From positions 1-17,438 of the forward strand of contig CAIOSS010000486.1 of NCBI GenBank assembly GCA_903860995.1: 17,438 nt of DNA. The letters run 5' to 3'. The notes beneath the pieces are model-generated. The model was not told the origin of the DNA. It saw only the letters and a program-made list of their open reading frames with translations, and did no database searches. A program made the position numbers and the translations under genes. Each line of letters opens with the position of its first letter. Position 1 is the first letter of the stretch. Positions 8,301 to 14,678 of the stretch are shown one piece after another. The DNA is from an uncultured delta proteobacterium. GTDB lineage: Bacteria; Myxococcota_A; Polyangia; Polyangiales; Ga0077539.

Positions 8301-10229
8301 ACCGTGGGCCTCGGGTCGTACGACATCTACGCCATGGGCGTGATGTACGGCCGCGTCGTCGAGACCATGGAGTCCGACACCGCCCGCGGCGGCCAGGACG
8401 CCGCCTCGCAGCGCCGCTTCGCCTGGAACCTCCGGTCGCAGCTCTCGGAGAAGTACCTCGCGAACTTCACCGACCGCGCGTTCTCCGCCCCCGGCTCGAC
8501 GCCGCCGGCCCCCAACGACGCGCCGCTCGCGCTGGCGCACTACACCGAGATGGCCCGGCAGCTCCAGGTGTTCAACCCGTCGCAGTGCCGCGACGCCACC
8601 GAGGCGGAGAAGGCCCAGTACCGCTGGCGCCTCGTCGACGGCAAGATCTGCAGCTTCTCGCCGCGTGACCATGCCGCGCTCGCGGACATGGAGACGTCGC
8701 AGACCTACGACTCCAACGACCCCGAGCCCGAGGCCGGCAACTCCGACCGGGCCGCGCCCTCGTGGCGTGTCCGCGCCGGTACGCCGGACAGCGGCCGGGT
8801 GATCCCGCAGGAGGGCGGCTCGCTCCGCTGGCGCTACCGCGTGTCCTGGGACCGCGGCGTGGGCTACCCCCACATCCAGTTCTTCGACCAGGGCGCGGAC
8901 ATCTACGAGGTCTCCCGCTCCATCACCCGGAAGTACGACCTCACGTACCCGGCGATGTACTTCCGCCGCGGCAACCGCGAGTGGGCCTCCTGGAACGTCT
9001 CCGCGGCGGTCTCGTCGCGGATGTTCCGCCTGGTGCGCGGCTTCCACTGGAACGTCGCCCGCGACTACGCCTTCTACCGGGGCGCCCTCAACGACGCGAG
9101 CTTCGCGGTCTACTCCCGCAGCGACGACGCCCTCGGGCCGACGCTCGGCGCCCAGACCGAGATGTTCGACTTCTTCGCCCGCGTGATGCTCATGCCCGAG
9201 CCGGGCACCTTCACGCCCTCCACCGAGGCCTCGGCCGCGGACGAGGATCGCAGCACGCCGGAGCTTCGCGCCGCGAACACCACCATCTTCGACGCCGAGG
9301 ACGGGGCCACCGCGCCGCGCTTCAGCATCGGCATCGTCGACGGCCGCTACATCGCGGACGACTTCGACAACGGCCAGGGCGGCTCGCTGGATTACCAGTC
9401 GTACGCCAACCGCGAGGGGGCTTCGATGGAGAAGAACTTCGCGGCGATCATGCTCACGGACACGCGCCCGACCTTCTCGAGCGTGACCCGCAACCTCTAC
9501 CTCGACGGCCGTGAGTTCCAGGTGAACTTCGCGACCGACATCCCGAACGCGCTCGATCGCCTCCTCGGCGGCATCCTCTCCGAGGACTGGGCCACCGTGG
9601 CGATGCACGCCCCCACGCCCCGCTCCGTGGGCGAGGAGGTCACCCCGGAGATGCTCCAGCTGTACCGCGACACCGTGCCGGTCCGCCCGGCGGGCTCGTC
9701 GCTGCTGTTCCCGAACATCGGGTACCGCCAGCAGCTCCCGACCATCATCTACTCGATGCTGTTCTCGTCGCTCAACACCGACCTCACCCTCATCAACAAG
9801 ATGAGGATCTTCACCGAGGGCGGCGCCGAGGCGGTGGACATCCCCGAGAACGAGCGCGTGCGCTTCTTCAACCCCGACACCGGGATCATCTACACCGCGC
9901 GTCGCTACGGCGCCGACCCGGGCCTCACGGCCCTCGCCGGCGGCGGACGCACGGTCGACCGCGGCATCGCGTCGCGCATGATCCAGCACGCCAACGCCCT
10001 GCTCGCGGACACCTTCGTCGTGGAGCGTGACCCCGCCAACATGGGCCGCCCGGTGCTCGACGCCGACGGCCGCCCGCGGCTCATCCGCAGCGCCTCGGGC
10101 GCCCTCCAGCCGGCGAGCACCTCGCCGCAGCGCCAGGCCCGCCGCCTCGCGACGTTCCGGAACTACATCGGCCTCATCGATGCCACCCGGAACATCTCGC
10201 GCATCCTCGGCTACGGCATGATCCGCTGA
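5367..10229 (+). CDS. Giant exported zinc metalloprotease, metzincin-like (HExxHxxGxxH)
   Basis: The product is 1620 residues. After a basic stretch (ARRFWRGR, 17-24) there is a hydrophobic segment (25-37) and then Cys41 in NVDC. This suggests export, but it is not a canonical lipobox. The catalytic zinc motif is HEVGHSIGLYH, with ligands H862, H866 and H872 and general base E863. A likely Met-turn, SSYDSMNY, with M881, follows. Residues 370-392 (from DANQDGIVDGNLDANSNG) form two calcium-binding repeats of the thrombospondin type 3 kind. The protein has many cysteines, fitting an extracytoplasmic location. The N-terminal ~300 residues (RIRWEIQEDVLLARKAYE, RIESHFDVRRAYNPSTGEE, RPWYEREFMRVDWSNN) resemble, from memory, large myxobacterial exported proteins of unknown substrate. 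About 740 residues follow the active site, with no domain I recognise. It has its own sigma54-type promoter. Confidence 0.85.
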   Translation: MSDEQEYPGARRGMTSARRFWRGRALGALMLGGLAVGNVDCAQERDAIDRTRPARVGKTFFVGQNLQDARDNPEFYVNNFVVDAPASQSLLPVATYDDVDRIRWEIQEDVLLARKAYEYVTGSDGRGVRGPTETGIIVAAYRIESHFDVRRAYNPSTGEEINVVEENMVDRPWYEREFMRVDWSNNMVDNPDWSGLFYGALFGGLSFQPVRYYEQNPASPNAPNFCEMEPGTVRDTTTGACVRSANVRNHNGGYFDVTSKWLVNPESSNLFGGSLPTCLVINFFTGSDVYDCNPQEATIRTSFRRVEDRDFQPLELTRQPYDLVGGPRATRNGFDQNYGATDRNFHRYQMIHNIWQRSHLDPQFTCSGIDANQDGIVDGNLDANSNGTADACESANRPGSQCDQVMGRCTIPYREREIRPIAYYTNPEMPPEFQDHVEIEGADGTLTYRLPTAAEATARRASGERTSFVTGATEEIINSWDIAIRRAVANAREVECRKLGPSAPGGIGGDRDTCHNRFFESALVPQHLGAFLGEDPKVAPMGSPPVTRGVVLCHNPVRTDDSTACREPGYAVRLGDVRYNHVSYWPGNSRAPFGGIAHWGYDPLTGEVVSNGGFNMGRSVEAAAGQQRDYVRLIMHYLDPELDDLTVEAYTSNAASQNLARYIRNPAATTIGSGNNRTDVNLINERATSPDANHAAAALNVNDVRNSDFEAAAVRQFTQQLDTAPVNNGVSQTAVAFQQQARLLRGTRYETDMIDQQWLRAAGVDPQAALSSLDDNALNQASPLRRMDPEWATDMRNRIMERLENRGFCFQDAGAPPLVGSTDMQGVARWFAQRYRNLTKEARATRILQDLRIDAYKGIALHEVGHSIGLYHLPVSSYDSMNYNPQYWQLRTRNGAASVSCRAETCNQMSCPVIRTNDNNPATDADRNNDNCMGPRYIDPETDDELGVRDLAAGNHHAGINYFGNTSTMEYQWERFGETVGLGSYDIYAMGVMYGRVVETMESDTARGGQDAASQRRFAWNLRSQLSEKYLANFTDRAFSAPGSTPPAPNDAPLALAHYTEMARQLQVFNPSQCRDATEAEKAQYRWRLVDGKICSFSPRDHAALADMETSQTYDSNDPEPEAGNSDRAAPSWRVRAGTPDSGRVIPQEGGSLRWRYRVSWDRGVGYPHIQFFDQGADIYEVSRSITRKYDLTYPAMYFRRGNREWASWNVSAAVSSRMFRLVRGFHWNVARDYAFYRGALNDASFAVYSRSDDALGPTLGAQTEMFDFFARVMLMPEPGTFTPSTEASAADEDRSTPELRAANTTIFDAEDGATAPRFSIGIVDGRYIADDFDNGQGGSLDYQSYANREGASMEKNFAAIMLTDTRPTFSSVTRNLYLDGREFQVNFATDIPNALDRLLGGILSEDWATVAMHAPTPRSVGEEVTPEMLQLYRDTVPVRPAGSSLLFPNIGYRQQLPTIIYSMLFSSLNTDLTLINKMRIFTEGGAEAVDIPENERVRFFNPDTGIIYTARRYGADPGLTALAGGGRTVDRGIASRMIQHANALLADTFVVERDPANMGRPVLDADGRPRLIRSASGALQPASTSPQRQARRLATFRNYIGLIDATRNISRILGYGMIR

Positions 10230-10236
10230 CCTGATC

Positions 10237-10253
10237 CCCCGCTGATCGCGGGG
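10237..10253 (+). terminator. Hairpin downstream of the metalloprotease
   Basis: CCCCGC (10237-10242) and GCGGGG (10248-10253) form a perfect 6-bp GC stem with a 5-base loop, 8 bases after the stop codon. There is no T-tract, as is common in GC-rich genomes. It probably marks the end of the metalloprotease transcript. Confidence 0.4.
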
Positions 10254-10375
10254 CGCTCGCAGCCCTCACGGCGCGCCGCCCCGCTCGATCGCCCCCCTCC
10301 CGATCCCCGCCCTCCAGCTCTATTCACTCCCCTCCCATCGACGGCTGACGGCACCCCCCGGCGGGCGTCTCGGGC

Positions 10376-10404
10376 TTCGCATCTCCTGCGGAGCGGTGTA
10401 TTCC
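10376..10404 (+). promoter_or_regulatory. Weak candidate sigma70-type promoter for the PEGA gene
   Basis: TTCGCA (10376-10381, four of six against TTGACA) and TATTCC (10399-10404, three of six against TATAAT) are separated by 17 bases. They lie about 40 bases before the ATG, in the 214-bp gap after the metalloprotease. The fit is poor. The spacing and the relatively AT-rich -10 region are the only support. Apart from this, the hairpin and the ribosome-binding site, I see nothing in this gap. Confidence 0.2.
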
Positions 10405-10425
10405 CGTCGGCCGTAACGCCCCAAC

Positions 10426-10432
10426 GGGAGGA
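10426..10432 (+). promoter_or_regulatory. Strong ribosome-binding site of the PEGA gene
   Basis: GGGAGGA ends 11 bases before ATG 10444. It is the best Shine-Dalgarno in the window and fixes the start. Confidence 0.6.
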
Positions 10433-10443
10433 ACACAGCCCCA

Positions 10444-12486
10444 ATGCACATCCGCTCGAAGCTCATCTCGTCCGTCGGCGCCGTCGCCATCTGCATCGCG
10501 GCCTCCCCGGCCTGGTCGCAGGTCCGCCGCGCGGTGCGCATCCAGTCGACGCCCCCGGGCGCCACGGTGCGGGTCGACAGCGCCACCGCGCCCCCGCTCG
10601 GACAGACGCCGCTTACGCGCGCGATGGTCCCGCAGGGCCCGCACCGGCTCTTCTTCGACCTCCCGGGCTATGTGCAGGGCACGCTCGACGTCACCGTCGC
10701 AGCGAGCAACCCCCGGCCCTTCGCCCTCGCCCTCGTGCAAGGCGGCAACGTCTACGTCGCCGCCGACGTCGACGGCGCGCCCATCTTCCTCGACGGCGTT
10801 CAGGTGGGCGTCACCCCGGGGCGGCTCAACAACGTCCCCCCGGGCGCCCACATCGTCGAGCTCCGCATGGAGGGCCGGCAGCCCGTGCGCGAGACCGTCA
10901 ACGTCACCTCCGGGCAGCTCGCCACGGTCAACGTCACGCTGCGCCCCACCGTCGCCCCGACGGGCGTCGTGCGCGTCGTGGTCGCCAACCCCAACGGCCC
11001 CGTGCCCGCGGACGTCCAGGTCTCCCTCGACGGCACCCCCCTCACGGGCACGCCGCCCTCCAACGAAGCCGTCCTCCCCGGCACCCACCTCGTGCAGGTC
11101 TCGGCCACCGGGTTTCGCAGCACCCGCCGGGAGATCACCGTCACCGCCGGCCAGGCCCAGGCCGTGGCCATCGACCTCGAGGTCGCCGCCGCCACCTCCG
11201 GCAGCCTGCGGGTAATCGTCCCCGTGGCGGGCGCGCAGGCCTTCGTCGACGGCGACCCGCTCACCCTCTCCAACGGCCGCGTCGACCGCGCCGACCTCGC
11301 CCCCGGCTCGCACACCGTGCGCATCACGGCCCCCGGCCGCGAGTCCGTCATCCGCGAGGTGGCCGTCACCGCGGGCCAGCAGCAGGTGCTCGAGCTCGCC
11401 GACACCGACCTCCGCGTCTCCGCGGCGCGCGGGCGCGTCCGGGTGATGGTGCCCGCCACCCCCGAGGCCGAGATCTTCATCAACAGCGAGCGCGTGGCCC
11501 AGGGGCGCTACACCCGCGACGACGCGCCCGCGGGCGACCTCACGGTGCTCGTGCGCGCCCCGGGCTTCAACGACATCACCCAGCAGTGCGCCGTGTCCGA
11601 CACGCAGGCCTGCGAGATGAACGTCACCCTCGTCCGCACCCCGGTGGCCGCCGCGCCGCCGCAGGGCCCCCGGCCCGTCGACATCGCCCGCCGCCGCGCG
11701 GGCATCAGCACCTTCGGCGCGGCGCCGCTCACCCGCGGCGACGGGGCCTTCGACGCCATCCTCGGCTTCGGCGGGATGCCCCTCGAGTTGCGCGCCACGA
11801 TGGGCTTCGTGCCCAACAACAGCTTCCCGGGCTTCGGCAACTTCGCCATCGACGGCGGCCTCTCGATTCGCACGCGCTTCGACTGGTACGAGTTCGAGTT
11901 GCGGTCGCGCGCCGGCTGGCGCTTCGCCAACGACCTCGTCGCCGTCGGCGGAGAGGTGCGGGCCTACGGCGCCCTCGGGTTCCGGAAGTCCCGCGGGTTC
12001 GGGCTGGTGCTGCAGGGCAACCTGTCGTTCCACTTCAACCTGGGCGACGACGTGCAGACGGCGACCAACCAGACCCCGGTCGGCGGCCTCGGGGCGATCA
12101 CCATCTCGCTCAACACGGGCTTCGAGGCCAACCTCGACAACCCCGGCGGCTTCAACGTCTCGCTCAGCGGCGAGCGCGATGCGGCCTACTCCCTCTGCGA
12201 CAACCGCAACGCCGACAACTCCGGCTACACCGGCACGGGCTGCACGGTCGCCAACACCACCCGCGGCTTCGTCGGCCTCGTCGCCGAACTCGGCCTCTTC
12301 CGCCACCTCTCCTTCTTCGCCGGCGGGACGCTCTACCTGCCGTTCCCCGAGGAGATCGACATCGGCGACGGGACGGCCGCGGCGTTCAACCCCGGCTCGA
12401 ACCGGTCGCGCCGCCCGATGACCACCGACTTCTGGGGCGCCTCGCTCCCGATCAACCTCCGCCTCGGCATCACGTACAAGTTCTGA
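10444..12486 (+). CDS. PEGA-repeat protein with C-terminal outer-membrane beta-barrel
   Basis: The product is 680 residues. It has a Sec signal peptide at 1-25, with cleavage likely after SPAWS. Five tandem PEGA-like units follow at about 28-100, 101-168, 174-249, 253-327 and 329-400. Each has the pattern 'V.V.....A.V.VDG..LG.TP......PG.H.V.V...G......V.V..G....V...L'; examples are STPPGATVRVDS, GAPIFLDGVQVGVTP and AEIFINSERVAQG. The fifth contains C381 and C390, which could form a disulfide. A Pro/Arg-rich hinge (400-420) leads to about 260 residues of alternating polar and aromatic strands ending in LRLGITYKF. A terminal Phe preceded by alternating hydrophobics is the classic C-terminal signature of outer-membrane barrels. 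PEGA domains are usually surface or periplasmic adhesion-like modules. It lies downstream of the metalloprotease and is likely a surface protein; its partner is unknown. Confidence 0.85.
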   Translation: MHIRSKLISSVGAVAICIAASPAWSQVRRAVRIQSTPPGATVRVDSATAPPLGQTPLTRAMVPQGPHRLFFDLPGYVQGTLDVTVAASNPRPFALALVQGGNVYVAADVDGAPIFLDGVQVGVTPGRLNNVPPGAHIVELRMEGRQPVRETVNVTSGQLATVNVTLRPTVAPTGVVRVVVANPNGPVPADVQVSLDGTPLTGTPPSNEAVLPGTHLVQVSATGFRSTRREITVTAGQAQAVAIDLEVAAATSGSLRVIVPVAGAQAFVDGDPLTLSNGRVDRADLAPGSHTVRITAPGRESVIREVAVTAGQQQVLELADTDLRVSAARGRVRVMVPATPEAEIFINSERVAQGRYTRDDAPAGDLTVLVRAPGFNDITQQCAVSDTQACEMNVTLVRTPVAAAPPQGPRPVDIARRRAGISTFGAAPLTRGDGAFDAILGFGGMPLELRATMGFVPNNSFPGFGNFAIDGGLSIRTRFDWYEFELRSRAGWRFANDLVAVGGEVRAYGALGFRKSRGFGLVLQGNLSFHFNLGDDVQTATNQTPVGGLGAITISLNTGFEANLDNPGGFNVSLSGERDAAYSLCDNRNADNSGYTGTGCTVANTTRGFVGLVAELGLFRHLSFFAGGTLYLPFPEEIDIGDGTAAAFNPGSNRSRRPMTTDFWGASLPINLRLGITYKF

Positions 12487-12497
12487 CCGCCCGCGGC

Positions 12498-12524
12498 CGG
12501 CGGACCTTCGGGTATCCTCCGCCG
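12498..12524 (+). other. Stem-loop immediately before a start codon
   Basis: CGGCGGA (12498-12504) and TCCGCCG (12518-12524) form a 7-bp stem with a 13-base loop, ending two bases before ATG 12527. It could be a weak terminator of the PEGA gene or a translational control element. The loop and the 3' arm also contain TATCCT (12513-12518), a -10-like box, so the pairing may be coincidental. Confidence 0.25.
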
Positions 12525-12526
12525 CC

Positions 12527-14410
12527 ATGTCCCCCTCCCCCCGCACGCTCCACGCCACTCTCGCGCTCGTCCTCGCCGCCTCGCTCCCGCAGTGCGCGAG
12601 CGCCCCCGGCGTGGTTCCCGTGGTCGCCCCGCCCCCGGCGCCCGCCGCGGTCGAGCTCGCCGTCGACACCGGCCCCGTGGCCCGCCCCGACGACGCCGTG
12701 GTCACGCTGCGCATCGGCTCGGTGCGCGGCCTCGCCCGCCGCCTCGGCGAGATGCTCGGCCTGCGAGAGTTCATCGAGGAGGGCCTGAGCGCCGCGCTCC
12801 CCGACGTCCTCGGCGACGAGGCCGCCGCCGCCGCCGTCGACCTCGACGGGCCGCTCGAGCTCGTGGTGGCCTTCCACGACAACAACGTCGAGGGCATCGC
12901 GTCCTTCGCGCTCCGCTCGCTCGCCAACACCCGCGCGCAGCTCGCCGACGGACACACCCTCGAGGCCGTGGGCAACCCCTCGCTGCAGCTCCAGCGCGTG
13001 CGGCGCCAGGGGGCCCGGCCTGGCAACGACGAGATCATCCTGTCGCCCGCGGCCGGCGAGGGCGGCGGGCGCCTGCTGATGGTGCACCGCCGCGAGGGCT
13101 ACGAGGGCTTCGTCAACCGCTACGCCCCGTACCTCTCGCGCACCCTCGCAGCGCAGCCGCTCGCGGCCTCCGAGGGCGCGGCCGTGATCGAGGTCCAACC
13201 GCAGGTGATCGACCGGGCGATGCGCCGCGAGTTCGAGCAGCTCACCGAGCTGGCCGACCACTTCGCGCCGGGCCCCGACCCCAACAACCCGCAGTTCTCC
13301 GACGCGGCCCGCGCGTGGCTGCGCGACGCCCTCGCCGCCGTGCGCAGCACCCTGGGCGAGGCCCGCGACGCGCGGCTCGCCCTCGACCTCGGCGACGCGG
13401 GCGCCACGCTGCGCTTCGCCGTCGCGGTGCAGAGCCCGAGCGCCCAGCTGGCCCAGCAGGCCCTCGCGGCGGTCCACGACAGCCCTCCCCCGATGGACCT
13501 CTACGAGCGCCTCCCGCCCGGCGGATGGACGTACAGCGCCTGGGCCCTCCACGCCGAGCCGCTGCGGGCGACGCTCAACCTGGCCGCCAACGCCGTCGCG
13601 CGGATGATCACCCCGCGCACCCGCCTGCCCGAGGCCGACGCCACGGCGCTGCGCACCGCCCTCGGCGCGCTCGTGGCGCAAGACCGCGTGGCCGTCGCCG
13701 CCACCACGCACCGCGACGCGCAGGACCGCTACACCAGCACCTCGCTCCTGCGGGTCTCCACGCCGTCGCCGCAGTTCGTGGCCAACGTGCGCACGCTGGT
13801 CACCACCCTGCGCCGCCCGGCCGTCGCCCGCGCCGTGCGCGCCGACCTGCGCATCGACCCGATGGGCTGGACGCTGCCGTCGACCACCGGCCTCCCCGCG
13901 GGCTCGCTGCTGCTCCGCGGCCCGGTGCCCGCGCTCAGCTCGCTGCTCGGGGCCTTCGGCTCGACGGCCCCGGCGCCCGCCCCCGCGGCGGCCCGGCCGG
14001 CGGCAACCCCCGCGGCGGCGCGGCCGGTGCTGTCCGAGCTGCTGCTGGTGCCCGAAGGCGACCACGTCTGGGTGGTGCTGGGCGGCAACGCGCGGACGCA
14101 GTTCCAGGCGGCGTCGGGGGCGCACGCGGCGCCGCCGGCGATCGCAGACGCGGCGGCGGCGGGGACGAGCAGCGTGGTGGCCATCCTCCCTGGGATGCTC
14201 TCAGAGGTCTTCCGCGGCGACACGAGCCTGCGACGGATGATCGACCAGACCATCGCCCAGGGCGGCACCGCGGCGAGCGCGCCGAGCGTCGGCCGCCTGC
14301 GCACCGTCGAGCGCGACGGGATCACCCAGGTCAGCGCCGACCTCGCGGTGCCGCGCGCGGCCCTAGGGCTCGTCGGGCAGAGCGTTCAGCGCGGGCTGGC
14401 GCGCCCGTAG
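12527..14410 (+). CDS. Exported protein of unknown function, probable lipoprotein
   Basis: The product is 627 residues. The N-terminus has a hydrophobic segment (8-20) followed by SLPQC, with the only cysteine of the protein at residue 23. A Pro/Ala/Val-rich linker (VVPVVAPPPAPAAVE) follows. This looks like a lipoprotein signal and tether, although Gln at -1 is outside the usual lipobox rule. Signal peptidase I cleavage after CASA (residue 26) is the alternative. The body is a Leu/Ala-rich alpha/beta protein with 'LRIGSVRGLARRLGEMLG', 'GPLELVVAFHD' and a Pro/Ala linker near 480-500 (STAPAPAPAAARPAATPAAA). It has no catalytic motif that I recognise. It loosely resembles large exported DUF3352-type proteins, which is a weak guess. 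It starts 40 bp after the PEGA gene and lacks a Shine-Dalgarno. Confidence 0.75.
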   Translation: MSPSPRTLHATLALVLAASLPQCASAPGVVPVVAPPPAPAAVELAVDTGPVARPDDAVVTLRIGSVRGLARRLGEMLGLREFIEEGLSAALPDVLGDEAAAAAVDLDGPLELVVAFHDNNVEGIASFALRSLANTRAQLADGHTLEAVGNPSLQLQRVRRQGARPGNDEIILSPAAGEGGGRLLMVHRREGYEGFVNRYAPYLSRTLAAQPLAASEGAAVIEVQPQVIDRAMRREFEQLTELADHFAPGPDPNNPQFSDAARAWLRDALAAVRSTLGEARDARLALDLGDAGATLRFAVAVQSPSAQLAQQALAAVHDSPPPMDLYERLPPGGWTYSAWALHAEPLRATLNLAANAVARMITPRTRLPEADATALRTALGALVAQDRVAVAATTHRDAQDRYTSTSLLRVSTPSPQFVANVRTLVTTLRRPAVARAVRADLRIDPMGWTLPSTTGLPAGSLLLRGPVPALSSLLGAFGSTAPAPAPAAARPAATPAAARPVLSELLLVPEGDHVWVVLGGNARTQFQAASGAHAAPPAIADAAAAGTSSVVAILPGMLSEVFRGDTSLRRMIDQTIAQGGTAASAPSVGRLRTVERDGITQVSADLAVPRAALGLVGQSVQRGLARP

Positions 14411-14455
14411 GCCGACGATGCGCCCCTCACCACCCGGGAGGCGCCCGCTGTGGCT

Positions 14456-14472
14456 CGCTGGAGCGCCCAGCG
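14456..14472. terminator. Hairpin between convergent genes
   Basis: CGCTGG (14456-14461) and CCAGCG (14467-14472) form a 6-bp stem with a 5-base loop. It lies 45 bases past the stop of the 627-residue gene and about 120 bases past the end of convergent uvrB. No T-tract is present on either strand, so a role in termination is only possible. Confidence 0.25.
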
Positions 14473-14513
14473 CTGACGGGACCGATCTGTGACACCGGGG
14501 CCTCGCCGGCACC

Positions 14514-14678
14514 ATGTCCGTGACGGGGCTGGTGCTCATCGCGCTGGCGCTGCTGGTGGCCGTCATCGCGGTGGTCGTGCAGGCCCTGCACGGACTCACC
14601 CCTTCTTCGCGTAGCGCTGCCCGGCCTTCTCGAAGCGCTTCCGGGGGTCGCTCTTCGCCTTGTCCTTCGTCGGCGTGA
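14514..14678 (+). CDS. Possible small single-TM protein
   Basis: ATG 14514 opens a 54-residue frame. It starts MSVTGLVLIALALLVAVIAV, giving one clean transmembrane helix at about residues 5-24, followed by a Ser/Arg/Pro-rich tail. The TM codons all end in G or C, as in real genes here. The last 83 bases run antisense over the 3' end of uvrB, and that part has low-complexity composition typical of a shadow frame. There is no clear Shine-Dalgarno. It may be a genuine small membrane protein or a chance frame. Confidence 0.35.
   Translation: MSVTGLVLIALALLVAVIAVVVQALHGLTPSSRSAARPSRSASGGRSSPCPSSA

Noticed and set aside
5331..9989. 1552-codon open frame on the minus strand opposite the metalloprotease
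   Set aside because: High GC at third positions removes stops from the antisense frame. Its product is an Arg/Val/Ala/Gly/Glu-rich low-complexity string without motifs, while the plus strand has a clear catalytic motif.
10324..13038. 904-codon minus-strand frame across the PEGA gene and the start of the next gene
   Set aside because: It is antisense to two well-supported genes, spans their intergenic gap, and has shadow-type Glu/Val/Arg/Gly composition.
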